A stretch of DNA of 54,353 bases. It comes from JAPLGD01 sp041302745. GTDB lineage: Bacteria; Bipolaricaulota; Bipolaricaulia; UBA7950; UBA9294. The notes below the pieces were generated by a model, which did no database searches, was not told where the DNA came from, and saw only the letters and a list, made by a program, of their open reading frames with translations. The translations under genes and the position numbers were made by a program. Of this stretch, positions 1 to 8,065 are shown in pieces. Each line of letters starts with the position of its first letter. Within the stretch, counting starts at the first letter, position 1. Location: positions 1-54,353 of the forward strand of contig JBFYQP010000125.1 in assembly GCA_041302745.1 (NCBI GenBank), in the 5' to 3' direction.

Positions 1-2
1 TT

Positions 3-158
3 GCCGACGGCGGCGACGGCTACGCGGCGTTCGCCGGCGGAACCGATCGGGTCGACACGGGATGGCTTCTGTCCGACGTTCTGGCCGAGTACCTGACAGC
101 CAAGTCCCCGGTTGCGCCCCATGTCGGGGGGAGGATCCGGACGCCCGAGGGTCGCTAG
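3..158 (+). CDS. 5'-nucleotidase / UDP-sugar hydrolase family, C-terminal fragment (partial)
   Basis: The frame is open from the first bases of the window and ends at a TAG at 156-158, giving the last 51 residues of a longer protein. It reads AAFAGGTDRVDTG and then SPVAPHVGGRI, which matches the end of the 5'-nucleotidase C-terminal domain (substrate-specificity domain of the UshA/YfkN type, usually GGDGY-F-G--DTG-LD and SPV-P-V-GRI). Enzymes of this family are normally exported and hydrolyse nucleoside monophosphates or UDP-sugars. The catalytic metallophosphatase domain lies outside the window, so activity cannot be judged. The next gene is convergent, with its end 34 nt away. Confidence 0.82.
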   Translation, partial: ADGGDGYAAFAGGTDRVDTGWLLSDVLAEYLTAKSPVAPHVGGRIRTPEGR

Positions 159-191
159 GGCGGACAGCCAGACCGAGAGCTCGAGGGCGAC

Positions 192-713
192 CTAGGCCCT
201 GTCGACGGTGTACGCCGACAGGATTTCGCCGCAGACCGCGAGGTGCGGGTCCCCCTTGGGGTAGTACCGCTCCACGACGTCGCCGGCCTCGAAGTCGACA
301 AGCTCCTCCTGAGTGCGAGCGACAATGCGGCATTCGTAGTAGAGAACGCAACCATCGACCACGGGTGTGTCGACGCTTCTCCCCGGAAGAGCCGTGAGTC
401 CTGCGGCCTTCATCTTGTCAAGCTCCCGGCCGGACTTCGATCCACAGAGAGCGAGTTCCTTGGTGAGCTGGCCCGGCCGGGGAACACTCACCGTGAAGCT
501 CTTGGACGCCCGGATGCAGGCGTGCGTGTAGCGGCTCTTCCGCACGTACACGGTGAGGATGGGGCGGCTCCACACGATACCGACCTGGGCCCATCCGATC
601 GTCATCGGGTTCGGTCGGCCCGAGGCGTCCACGGAGACGAGGAAGGCCCCACCCGTCGAAAGCGCGTCGCGCAGCAGTTGCGTTCGCTCGTTCCACTGGA
701 TTGTGCGTCCCAC
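192..713 (-). CDS. Flavin reductase-like, FMN-binding domain protein
   Basis: A 173-residue protein starting at GTG (711-713) behind a strong AGGAGG ribosome binding site. It shows the flavin reductase-like split-barrel pattern: an early GGAFLVSVDASGRPNPMTIGW strand-turn, then RPILTVYVRKSRYTH and the SFTVSVPRPGQLTKELALCGSKSGRELDK segment typical of the family, where the isoalloxazine and phosphate of FMN are bound. Members reduce flavin with NAD(P)H or simply use bound FMN as an electron carrier; many in anaerobes are linked to rubredoxin or flavodoxin. It lies 9 nt downstream of a small membrane protein gene and is probably co-transcribed with it. The exact substrate cannot be inferred. Confidence 0.82.
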   Translation of the reverse strand: MGRTIQWNERTQLLRDALSTGGAFLVSVDASGRPNPMTIGWAQVGIVWSRPILTVYVRKSRYTHACIRASKSFTVSVPRPGQLTKELALCGSKSGRELDKMKAAGLTALPGRSVDTPVVDGCVLYYECRIVARTQEELVDFEAGDVVERYYPKGDPHLAVCGEILSAYTVDRA

Positions 714-722
714 AGCGACCTC

Positions 723-1100
723 CTAGAAGTACACGTAGTAGCAGACGTGCCATGCCGTGTTGGCGGCGAACATCGCGACGATCGACACGTTGAATGCCGC
801 GGCGATTCCCCTCCCCTTGAGGAGGATGTACGTCGGGACGACGAGCGCCGCAAGTCGGAGCAGGATGAGAAAAGCAAGCTGCCACGCGTCCGCACGGAAC
901 CAAGGCAGGAAGACGCAGGCGTTGATCGAGTAGCCGACCGCCGACATGGCGACGAACACCCACGGGTTGAGGTCGTGCTCCCTTGCGAGGCGCCAAGGCC
1001 TCGCAAGCAACCGCAGACCCTTCTCGAGAATCAACTCGCCGCGCCGAGGCGCGGCGAGCGCCGCAACGAAATCCACTCTAGACAGCGTTCGCTCTTGCAT
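723..1100 (-). CDS. Small integral membrane protein, unknown function
   Basis: I chose the ATG at 1100 (protein starts MQERTLSRVDF, 125 aa); upstream codons in the same frame run into a hairpin. The protein has a basic N-terminal stretch and three to four hydrophobic segments (around NPWVFVAMSAVGYSINACVF, LAFLILLRLAALVVPTYILL and the C-terminal VSIVAMFAANTAWHVCYY), so it is an inner-membrane protein. I recognise no family. It is followed after 9 nt by the flavin reductase-like gene, suggesting an operon, perhaps a membrane partner of the flavoprotein, but nothing proves this. Confidence 0.6.
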   Translation of the reverse strand: MQERTLSRVDFVAALAAPRRGELILEKGLRLLARPWRLAREHDLNPWVFVAMSAVGYSINACVFLPWFRADAWQLAFLILLRLAALVVPTYILLKGRGIAAAFNVSIVAMFAANTAWHVCYYVYF

Positions 1101-1108
1101 AGTAATGG

Positions 1109-1141
1109 GCGTGAGTCCGGCTCCTTCCTGAGCCCTCACGC
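1109..1141 (-). terminator. Stem-loop between PLP-enzyme gene and membrane-protein gene
   Basis: GCGTGAG (1109-1115) pairs with CTCACGC (1135-1141) and GGCTC (1119-1123) pairs with GAGCC (1130-1134), leaving a 3-nt bulge and a 6-nt loop. It sits just before the start of the membrane-protein gene on the minus strand. There is no T-run, so it may be a weak terminator for the upstream gene or a structured 5' leader. Confidence 0.35.
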
Positions 1142-1263
1142 TACCGCTCTCCGGTCATCGTTTCCGCGCACACGTCCCGCGGCAATGGCGCAACCGTACC
1201 CGCCCGTTGTGGGGAAGATGTGTGCATTCGGCGGCCGACGGGTGGCGGGGCCCGATGCCGCGG

Positions 1264-2556
1264 CTACTCGGCAAACCGCCGCTCCAGGCGGCGATCCTCT
1301 CGGACGTCCTCGGCCGACTTGATCCGAAGCCAGGGCTCGACCCGGTGCAGGGAGACGTCGCGCCGAAGGAGGGCGTCGCCGTTTCCGGTCACGTGAAGCA
1401 GCACGGCGTCGTCGCGGCCAATCCACCCGCGGTCGAGACCCTCCTCAAGTCCGCACAGGGCCGCACCGGCCTCGGGGCCGATCGGCACTCCCTCCAGGTT
1501 CTCGAACAGCCGCTGCGCCGTGACGATGTCCTCGTTCGTCGCAGCGTAGGTTCGTCCTCCCGTCGCGCGCAGGGCCTCCCAGACTCCCCCGGCCAGCGCG
1601 TACGGCGGCCTGCGGTTTGCGAGCACCGGAGCGCAGATCTCGGCGATCCGACGCACCTCGTCACTTGCGTCAGCCGGCAGGAGGGTTGCCGCTCCGGCAC
1701 TCCACGCGTCGTGGATCGGAGCGAACGGAGCGTTCTGGACCAGGTGTAGGCTCGGAAGCGGGCCATGGAACGAGCCGGACGCGATCAGACGCGCGGAGGC
1801 CTCCCAGGCGGCGATGCCGCCGGTGCCGCTGCCGACGGCCTGAACGTAGTGCGCCGGCAGCGCGCCGAACGTCCGGGCGTACTCAAGGAGAGCCGTCCCC
1901 ATCCCGTCTCGGCGCGCGACGTTGCGCGCTCCCCCCTCCGAAGCGATCGAGAAGGTCGACGAAACCGCTCCGGCGGCCTCGATCGCGCCGGAGTAGTCGC
2001 TGCTCCCGTCGAGGACGATCAAGCGCACGGCATCGCTCGGCTGGATGGGAAGCCAGATGGCTTCGAGCGCGGTCTCCGGGACGACGATGTAGGTTCGAAA
2101 CCCGAGGAGCGTTGCCGCGTACGCGAACGCTCGCGCGGTGCTTCCGGCGGAGGCGAGGACGATCGCATCGACGCCGGCCTCTTGAAGGTAGAGGAGAGTC
2201 GGGAGCGCCTCGAAGTCCTTGAACGTCCCCGTCGGGTTGCGCGCGCCGACCTCCGGAGCGTATCCGTTGAACGCCACGGCAAGATGCCGCAGTCCGAGAT
2301 GTCGAGCCAGCCGCTCGCTCTCGTAGACGACGGGCCCGACGGGAGTGTCGATCACCGCCTTCGGCGGCAGCCAGTTCGAGAAGCGGAAGATGTCCCGGCG
2401 ATCGAGGGGCCGAAACCTGGGCTCTTCGTAGTCGCTTCGTAGGAGCGCGTCGGGACAACGCGGACAGGCAAGCGCCGGCGGCGCGACGCGCTCCCCGCAA
2501 CGTGAGCATCGAAGAGCAAGCTTCGCGGGCGTCGAGGAAGAAGGGGTCGTAGTCAT
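1264..2556 (-). CDS. PLP-dependent threonine synthase / cysteate synthase-like enzyme
   Basis: Fold-type II PLP enzyme of 430 aa if started at the ATG at 2556; an in-frame ATG-like start 45 nt further up is possible. The N-terminus carries a zinc-ribbon-like pair of CxxC motifs (CSRCGERV and CPRC, about residues 17-34). The PLP lysine is in NPTGTFKDFEALPTLL, followed by VLASAGSTARAFAYAA, which resembles the cysteate synthase branch of the family more than classical threonine synthase (SGNTG...). AVGSGTGGIAAWE is the phosphate-binding glycine loop. Threonine synthase converts phosphohomoserine to threonine; cysteate synthase converts phosphoserine and sulfite to cysteate. It is divergent from a sulfite-oxidase-fold gene, which makes a sulfonate link tempting but unproven. 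Confidence 0.75.
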   Translation of the reverse strand: MTTTPSSSTPAKLALRCSRCGERVAPPALACPRCPDALLRSDYEEPRFRPLDRRDIFRFSNWLPPKAVIDTPVGPVVYESERLARHLGLRHLAVAFNGYAPEVGARNPTGTFKDFEALPTLLYLQEAGVDAIVLASAGSTARAFAYAATLLGFRTYIVVPETALEAIWLPIQPSDAVRLIVLDGSSDYSGAIEAAGAVSSTFSIASEGGARNVARRDGMGTALLEYARTFGALPAHYVQAVGSGTGGIAAWEASARLIASGSFHGPLPSLHLVQNAPFAPIHDAWSAGAATLLPADASDEVRRIAEICAPVLANRRPPYALAGGVWEALRATGGRTYAATNEDIVTAQRLFENLEGVPIGPEAGAALCGLEEGLDRGWIGRDDAVLLHVTGNGDALLRRDVSLHRVEPWLRIKSAEDVREDRRLERRFAE

Positions 2557-2659
2557 CGGATCGGCTGGGATCGTGTCCCGGCGGCCGGAAGCATCGTCCA
2601 CCGCGGGCTCACGTGCAAGCCGCGCTCGCCGGACGTTGGACGTAGACAGGAGCTGCGGT

Positions 2660-3265
2660 ATGCTGAACGCGATGAGGATCTCGAGGTTACCGCCCGGTCA
2701 GTCGTGGGTCGAGGAGCCGATCGTGTATGACATCGGCCCGGTGCCGCCGGTCCGGCTGGAGGACTATCGCTTACGCCTCTCGGGTGGGGTGAGGAACCCG
2801 ACCGACCTCTCCTGGTCGGAGGTCCAGGCCCTTCCGCGCGCCCGCGTGAGGCGGGACTTCCACTGCGTTACGACGTGGAGCGTGCGTGGGGTCCTTTGGG
2901 AAGGTGTCTCGACCCGCACCGTTCTCGAGCGAATCCTGGTCGCGCCCGACGTCCGTTGGGTGTTCGTCCGATGCCGAGACGGATACTCCACCGACGTCCC
3001 GATCGACGCCTTCGCACGCCGCGACTCGCTGCTCGCCGACCGCATGAACGGGAGCGTCCTGGCCGCCGAACACGGAGCCCCGCTCCGGCTCGTCATTCCG
3101 TGCCTGTACGCCTGGAAGAGCGCCAAGTACGTCCTGGAATTGGAGTTCCTCTCCGTGCGGCGTCCCGGCTTCTGGGAACAGCGGGGCTACCACGACCGCG
3201 GGGATCCGTGGCGCGAGGAGCGATTCCGACTGAACCCGAGTGCGACGAAGGACGAGGGCGAGTGA
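2660..3265 (+). CDS. Sulfite oxidase-like molybdopterin oxidoreductase (cytoplasmic YuiH type)
   Basis: Start ATG 2660 is preceded by ACAGGAGCT at suitable spacing; an ATG at 2672 is the alternative. The 201-residue protein matches the oxidoreductase molybdopterin-binding domain: LEDYRLRLSGGVRNPTDLSWSEV, the conserved cysteine that ligates molybdenum in RRDFHCVTTWS, the W-G-V (LWEGVSTRTVLE) turn and the late APLRLVIPCLYAWKSAKYV segment. No Tat or Sec signal is visible, so it is probably cytoplasmic, unlike MsrP/YedY. Substrate unknown. Its stop overlaps the GTG start of the next gene (GTGA at 3262-3265), so the two are translationally coupled. Confidence 0.85.
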   Translation: MLNAMRISRLPPGQSWVEEPIVYDIGPVPPVRLEDYRLRLSGGVRNPTDLSWSEVQALPRARVRRDFHCVTTWSVRGVLWEGVSTRTVLERILVAPDVRWVFVRCRDGYSTDVPIDAFARRDSLLADRMNGSVLAAEHGAPLRLVIPCLYAWKSAKYVLELEFLSVRRPGFWEQRGYHDRGDPWREERFRLNPSATKDEGE

Positions 3266-4260
3266 CGAAAGGCCGACTAGTACTCCGCGCCGCCGGCGCC
3301 CTGGCGGTCCTCTTGGCTCTGCTCGCCGGCAGCGCGCAGGGAACGGTTCCGCGGCTCCCCGTGATCCTCGTGTACGGGTTCCAGCCCGCGCCCGGCTTTC
3401 TTCCGACCCGCCTGTGGGAGACGTTCGCCGAGCGGCTGTCCGGCCGTTCGATCGCCGAAGCCGAGAAGCGAGCGGTCGACGAGAACCACATGATCTACGT
3501 GCTCGGCGCCGCGGACCAAGAGCACTTCGACGTCTATCTCAGCCACTACGCGGGATCTCTCGAGCCCACCCTCCGCGATCTGCGCTTCTACGCAGCGCGG
3601 CTTGCCGAGGAGGTCGCCTGGGTCCGGGCCGACACCGGCGCCGAGGCCGTGGATCTCGTCGGCCACAGCATGGGCGGCCTCGTCGCTCGCTGCTACGTCG
3701 AGTGCGACGACTTCGGGCCGCTGCTCGGGCAATCGGGGTTCGAGGACTACGGAACAACGTATCGCCACGACGTGCGAACGTTGATCGCCTTGGCGACGCC
3801 ACACCACGGCGCCGGCCTTGCGGGACTGGGGACGTGGCTCGGCCCCCTCATCGCGGAGCTCTCCCCCGACAGCCAACTCCTGCAGACGCTCAACAAGTCA
3901 GGCCCAAACGGCCTCGCCATCGATCCTGCGGTCCGATACGTGGCAATGGCCGGCCAGAGCTGCTTCGGCTGCGGGCTGCTTCGAGATGGACGGGGCTGTC
4001 AGGAGCGATGCGTGAGGGACGCCGTCGCGTGGTCGGGATCGGACCTCATGGTCTCGATGGAATCCGCTCGCCTTCCCGGCGCGGAGAACACCGCGTGCCT
4101 GGGGATGGATCACGTCGACATGCACGTGAACGCTTTGCTCGCCGACGCCGTGGCCGCCGTGCTCGCCGGCGCGCCCGCGCCCGCCTTCCTGTTCGCGGAC
4201 TCCCAGCTCGATCCCGCGCTCTTTCCGACGTCGAACGACGACGAGGGCTCTTCGCCCTAG
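3262..4260 (+). CDS. Secreted lipase/esterase, alpha/beta hydrolase fold
   Basis: Starts at GTG 3262, overlapping the preceding stop by 4 nt. Residues 1-30 form a Sec signal peptide (basic start, LRAAGALAVLLALLAGSAQG). VILVYGFQPAPG resembles the oxyanion-hole strand of lipases, and VDLVGHSMGGLVARCYVE is the GxSxG nucleophile elbow (Ser near residue 137). LIALATPHHGAGLAG is the T-P-H-G segment seen in triacylglycerol lipase and PGAP1-like hydrolases; the catalytic His is probably in GMDHVDMH near the end. Several cysteines (CFGCGLL, CQERC) suggest disulfides. The 3' end overlaps the convergent lepB by 4 bp. Confidence 0.78.
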   Translation: MTKGRLVLRAAGALAVLLALLAGSAQGTVPRLPVILVYGFQPAPGFLPTRLWETFAERLSGRSIAEAEKRAVDENHMIYVLGAADQEHFDVYLSHYAGSLEPTLRDLRFYAARLAEEVAWVRADTGAEAVDLVGHSMGGLVARCYVECDDFGPLLGQSGFEDYGTTYRHDVRTLIALATPHHGAGLAGLGTWLGPLIAELSPDSQLLQTLNKSGPNGLAIDPAVRYVAMAGQSCFGCGLLRDGRGCQERCVRDAVAWSGSDLMVSMESARLPGAENTACLGMDHVDMHVNALLADAVAAVLAGAPAPAFLFADSQLDPALFPTSNDDEGSSP

Positions 4261-5117
4261 TGCATCGTCCCGAAGCGAGTGAGCGGCCAGACGCGGAGGT
4301 ACGGGACTCCGATCATGTCCCGGTCGTCGACGAAGCCCCAGAAGCGTGAGTCGAATGACTCTCTCGAGTTGTCGCCGAGGACGAAGTAGAACCCCTCAGG
4401 CACTTTCGTCGGCTCGACGCCGAATCGGAGCCGGGCGTCGTCCGAATAGTAGAACCGATCGAAGCGCTCGCCCGTCAGCTTGGCGCCGTCCACGTAGATC
4501 GCGCCGTCGCGGATCTGAACCGTCTGCCCGCCCACGGCAATGAGGCGTTTGACGTAGCGCATTCGCCTTTCGCTCGTCTGGATGCCGAGGTCGGCGATCG
4601 TCTTTGCATTCGCCGCCTTCGTTCCGAGGTCATAGCGCCGCCCGTCCGCGGTGGTCAGCTGAAGCGGCGTCCCGCTCGCCCACGTCGCGAAACGATCGTT
4701 GAGGAACGCCGTCGAGTACGCAGGCTCCGAATTCAGGTACAGGAGGCGGACCCCCGTCGGCACCTTCGCCGTGGCGGCGGGCGAGTTCTCGGTCACCTTC
4801 TTCACATGCACTTCCTCGGTGTGGCGGAAGACGACGATGTCTCCCGGCTTCGGGTCGCGGAAGTAGTAGGTGATCCGGTCGACAAAGAACGAGTCCTTCG
4901 GGTCGATCGTGGGAATCATCGACCCGGTGGGGACATGCATCCGCACGGTGACGAACGTCATGATCAGCGCAGCGAGCGCACCCGCCACGACGAGGACTTC
5001 GATCCACTCGAGGACCTCACGCATGACGCGCCCGGGTTGCCACCCCATCTTCCACGCCCAGCGGACGATGACGGCGGGCTTTCGTTCCTTCTTGGGCCGC
5101 TTGCTGCTCCACGACAT
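4257..5117 (-). CDS. lepB: Signal peptidase I
   Basis: Cleaves signal peptides from Sec- and Tat-exported proteins at the outer face of the membrane. ATG 5117 is chosen because GGGAGG sits just upstream; the protein is 286 aa. Residues 35-60 form the membrane anchor. Box B with the catalytic serine is HVPTGSMIPTI, box C/D with the catalytic lysine is RYVKRLIAVGGQTV, and box E is FYFVLGDNSRESFDSRFWGFV. Length and box order are normal for a Gram-negative-like type I peptidase with an insertion between boxes C and D. It has its own promoter and serves the many exported proteins encoded nearby. Confidence 0.95.
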   Translation of the reverse strand: MSWSSKRPKKERKPAVIVRWAWKMGWQPGRVMREVLEWIEVLVVAGALAALIMTFVTVRMHVPTGSMIPTIDPKDSFFVDRITYYFRDPKPGDIVVFRHTEEVHVKKVTENSPAATAKVPTGVRLLYLNSEPAYSTAFLNDRFATWASGTPLQLTTADGRRYDLGTKAANAKTIADLGIQTSERRMRYVKRLIAVGGQTVQIRDGAIYVDGAKLTGERFDRFYYSDDARLRFGVEPTKVPEGFYFVLGDNSRESFDSRFWGFVDDRDMIGVPYLRVWPLTRFGTMH

Positions 5118-5154
5118 CGGAACCTCCCTCACCCTGCGCTACGGCAGACCCGTA

Positions 5155-5183
5155 GTGATAGCGAATTCGGAGCGTCGGAGCAA
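5155..5183 (-). promoter_or_regulatory. Sigma70-type promoter for lepB
   Basis: Read on the minus strand: TTGCTC (5183-5178), 17-bp spacer, TATCAC (5160-5155). Transcription would start near 5148 and give a 5' leader of about 30 nt that carries the lepB ribosome binding site. Confidence 0.6.
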
Positions 5184-5226
5184 CTCGCGGGCGTCGCGGC
5201 CCGTCGCGTTCGGTTCGGCGACCCCG

Positions 5227-5290
5227 TATACTGCGGGCGAGGTATGTCTAGGCAACGCCATCCAGCCTCGCGCGGATGGCGTTTCTCTTT
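5227..5290 (+). promoter_or_regulatory. Promoter and structured leader of the sodium:solute symporter gene
   Basis: TATACT (5227-5232) is a good -10 box with only a weak -35. Downstream AACGCCATCC (5254-5263) and GGATGGCGTT (5274-5283) form a perfect 10-bp stem with a 10-nt loop, followed by TCTCTTT, like an intrinsic terminator or attenuator placed immediately before the ribosome binding site. In addition GCGAGG (5237-5242) is complementary to CCTCGC (5266-5271) inside the hairpin loop, so an H-type pseudoknot is possible. If transcription starts at the usual distance from this -10, the 5' strand of that second helix would be partly lost. Confidence 0.5.
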
Positions 5291-5299
5291 GGAGGGGAC

Positions 5300-6964
5300 A
5301 TGGCGATTCGGCTCGCAGTCGTGGCAGCGTACTTGGGAGCTCTCCTTGGCATCGGACTCCTCGCCCGCGCAAAGCGGCGCAAGACATCGGACGACTACTT
5401 CCTCGCCTCGCGAACGCTGCCGGGCTGGGTCCTCTTCCTGACGATGGCGGCGACCAACTTCAGCGCGTTCACGGTCTTCGGGTTCTCCGGCGCCGGATGG
5501 AGAATCGGGTACGCGTTCTATCCCATCATGGCGTTCGGAACGGGGTTCATGGCCCTTTCGTTCGTCCTGATCGGACACCCCGTCTGGCGGCTGGGTAAGG
5601 AGCACGGGCTGATCACCCCGCCGGAACTGGTCTTTCAGCAGACGAAGAGCCCGGGACTGCGTCTCGTCTTCTTCCTCGTCATGGCTGCGTTCACGCTTCC
5701 GTACCTCGCCATCCAGCCGATGGCCGCTGGGTACGCCCTCGCGTCCCTGTTCGGGACTCCGTACTACGTCGGCGCTGCCGTCGTCACCGGCGTAATCCTC
5801 GTCTACGTCCTCGTCGGCGGATTCCGCGGCGAGGTGTGGACCGACGTCTTCCAGGGCGCGATGATGATCGTTCTCATGACCCTTGGGCTCGTGGCCGTCG
5901 CGGCGCCATTCGGAGGGATGGCCGCGGCGAACCGAGCTGCGGCAGCCGAGTTCCCTGCTCTCTTCTCACGTCCGGGCCTCGACGGCACGTTCACTCCGGG
6001 GATCTGGTTCGGGTACATGATCCTCTGGTTCCTCTGCGATCCGATGTTCCCGCAGCTCTTTCAGCGCTTCTACGCCGCAAAAAACCCCCGCGCCCTCTCG
6101 ACGACGATGGCTCTGTACCCCCTTGTGACAGGGTTCCTGTTCCTGCTTCCGGTCGCCATCGGCGTCATGGGACGGCTGTCGTACCCGCAATTGCCCAGCG
6201 GAACCGCATCCGACCAGATCCTGCCGCTCCTGTTGCACAAGCACGCGTCGCCGCTCGTCGAGACCCTCGTGCTCTCCGCGGGCCTCGCCGCGCTCATCAC
6301 CACCCTCGACTCGCAGCTCTTGACCCTGTCGTCAATGTTCACGCGCGACGTCTACGCACCGCTGCGGGCACGCCTCGCGCGAAGCCGGACGGAGATCGCG
6401 CCGCCATCGGAGTGGGTCGGCCGCGCGTTCGTCGTCGTCCTTGGGCTCGCCGGCCTCGCCCTCGCGTACCGGCCGCCGGCCACGTTCCTCGAGATCACCA
6501 CCGAGGCGTTCACCGGTCTTGCCGTCCTGTTTCCGACGGTGATCGGAGCGATCTACTGGCGGCGCATGAACGCCCGAGCCGCGATCGCATCCATCGTTTT
6601 CGGAGAGGGACTCGTCGCCGCCTACCACGTGAAGGCACTACCCACGTTCGGCACGCTCCCCGTCGTCCCCGTCATCATCGGAACGACCCTCGTCCTCGTC
6701 GTCGGCAGCTTCCTCTCGAGGGGCCGCGAGCGGCGGCCGAGCCCCTTGCCGCACGTGCTCAGTCGCAGGGCGTCCATCGCTTGGGCCGTCGTGCTCGCGC
6801 TCTTCTTCCTCGCCTCGCAGGACCTGTGGGCGTGGGGCAGCGAACGCCTCGGCTGGTTCGGCTTCCCGTGGTGGGTGTGGTATTCGGCCGGCCTGTGCGT
6901 CCTGCTCGCCGTCGCGTTCTGGACACTCGGGAAAGCCCTCGAGCGGAACCACGATAGACCATAA
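5300..6964 (+). CDS. Sodium:solute symporter family transporter
   Basis: ATG 5300 follows GGAGGGG at ideal spacing; the product has 554 aa and about 13 hydrophobic segments. It shows SSS-family marks: KTSDDYFLASRTLPGW after TM1, the sodium-site region AATNFSAFTVFGFSGAGWRIG, GGFRGEVWTDVFQGAMMIV in the middle, and SAGLAALITTLDSQLLTLSS, which contains the conserved serine/threonine of the Na2 site. Members couple Na+ influx to uptake of proline, sugars, vitamins, carboxylates or other solutes; the substrate cannot be read from sequence. The gene stands alone and its leader forms a strong hairpin, so it is likely regulated at transcription or translation. Confidence 0.88.
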   Translation: MAIRLAVVAAYLGALLGIGLLARAKRRKTSDDYFLASRTLPGWVLFLTMAATNFSAFTVFGFSGAGWRIGYAFYPIMAFGTGFMALSFVLIGHPVWRLGKEHGLITPPELVFQQTKSPGLRLVFFLVMAAFTLPYLAIQPMAAGYALASLFGTPYYVGAAVVTGVILVYVLVGGFRGEVWTDVFQGAMMIVLMTLGLVAVAAPFGGMAAANRAAAAEFPALFSRPGLDGTFTPGIWFGYMILWFLCDPMFPQLFQRFYAAKNPRALSTTMALYPLVTGFLFLLPVAIGVMGRLSYPQLPSGTASDQILPLLLHKHASPLVETLVLSAGLAALITTLDSQLLTLSSMFTRDVYAPLRARLARSRTEIAPPSEWVGRAFVVVLGLAGLALAYRPPATFLEITTEAFTGLAVLFPTVIGAIYWRRMNARAAIASIVFGEGLVAAYHVKALPTFGTLPVVPVIIGTTLVLVVGSFLSRGRERRPSPLPHVLSRRASIAWAVVLALFFLASQDLWAWGSERLGWFGFPWWVWYSAGLCVLLAVAFWTLGKALERNHDRP

Positions 6965-7051
6965 GGAAACCCGAGAGGATGAGCACATCCGCTCGCATGG
7001 TGGGGATCAGCGACTGGCTGCCGCGCACAAGGACAGCGAGTTCCAGGGCAG

Positions 7052-7894
7052 CTACTGGGGCGCGTCGATCCACACCGGCGCGTTCACGTCCGTGAGTTCC
7101 ATGGTCCAGAGCAGCGACCCGCGGTTGCCGTCTTCGTCGACTCCGCTGGCCGCGAACCGGTAGCGGACCGGGTACCCGGCCTCGGCGATCCAGACTTCGG
7201 CGACGGCGTCGGTGATCTCTCCCTGCCAGAACTCCGACCAGCCGCGGTACGTCGACGCGTAGTGCCGTGACGGGGTGCCACTCACGATCTCGACTCCGGC
7301 AAACGTAGACGTCGTCCCCATCCCCTCGGCGAAGCGGCCCCAGCTCATCGCCGGGACGTAGACAAGGATCGCCTGGCTCGCCGCATCGGCCACGAGGGTC
7401 GGCACGGCCGTCCACTCGGCGCCGTCGAGGATCCACGCACGCTGGCCGACACGGAGGAGACCGAACTCCTCGCCCGTCTCAAGGTCCTTCCACGTCATGC
7501 GCTGCCGATCGGGCGCCGCAACGGCTCCGCGGACCTCGACCGACCCGGACTCGGGCTTCCCCTTGTCCCCCGCGACGAAGGAGAACGTCGTCACGTACCG
7601 GTAGCTCTGCAGCGCGGCGAGGGCCGCCGCCGACTGGGCAAAGACGCCCTCCGGGGGCGGGACGGTGACGTCGACCGAGACGCTCGCGCCGCCGGGGACC
7701 GCGGACGCAGCGATCTCGACCCCGGGCTTCGTCGCCGTGGGGGTTGGAGACACCGCCGCAGGCCCGTCGGACGGCTTCGCCGCGGGCTGCGCGGCGGGCG
7801 ACGATGCCGTGGGAGCCTCTCGATTGGACGAGCAAGCGACGACGAGAACAGGCAGTAGAACCATCAAAACAAGGACGCGGGTCTTTCTCTTCAC
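7052..7894 (-). CDS. Predicted lipoprotein, possibly LolA/LppX-like fold
   Basis: Starts at GTG 7894 behind AGGGGG. The N-terminus is a lipoprotein signal: basic KRKTR, hydrophobic core and lipobox-like LVVAC, with the modified cysteine near residue 21. A Pro/Ala/Ser/Thr-rich linker (about 22-75) follows. The globular part (ALQSYRYVTTFSFVAG..., VEVRGAVAAPDRQRMTW, GQRAWILDG) has the alternating-strand pattern of LolA/LppX-type proteins that bind lipid in a half-barrel, but I see this as resemblance only. It is convergent with the symporter gene. Confidence 0.6.
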   Translation of the reverse strand: MKRKTRVLVLMVLLPVLVVACSSNREAPTASSPAAQPAAKPSDGPAAVSPTPTATKPGVEIAASAVPGGASVSVDVTVPPPEGVFAQSAAALAALQSYRYVTTFSFVAGDKGKPESGSVEVRGAVAAPDRQRMTWKDLETGEEFGLLRVGQRAWILDGAEWTAVPTLVADAASQAILVYVPAMSWGRFAEGMGTTSTFAGVEIVSGTPSRHYASTYRGWSEFWQGEITDAVAEVWIAEAGYPVRYRFAASGVDEDGNRGSLLWTMELTDVNAPVWIDAPQ

Positions 7895-7946
7895 ACCGGT
7901 ACCCCCTGTCCTCTCCTCCCGGCAGCGAGAGAGAACGTGGCAGTCT

Positions 7947-7990
7947 ACGAGACGCGGCGCGTCCATGGCAACGAGACGCGGCGCGTCCAT
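7947..7990. repeat. Short tandem repeat, 20-bp unit at 24-bp period
   Basis: ACGAGACGCGGCGCGTCCAT occurs at 7947-7966 and again, identical, at 7971-7990. It lies in the intergenic region between the lipoprotein start and the GNAT leader. No role is evident; it could be a replication-slippage duplication or a paired protein-binding site in the lipoprotein upstream region. Confidence 0.6.
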
Positions 7991-8065
7991 GACCGCGGGA
8001 TGCGGTGCCTTGAGCAACCCCGCCCGTCGGCGTCCCCGGTGTCGACCGACTCCCACAAATTCGTG

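Noticed and set aside
5243..5441. A leader peptide starting at ATG 5243 before the symporter
   Set aside because: Its Shine-Dalgarno-like GCGAGG is too close to the ATG, and the frame runs on for 66 codons through the real gene without features.
7947..7990. The 24-bp period repeat as a CRISPR or plasmid iteron array
   Set aside because: Only two copies with a 4-bp spacer and no associated genes.
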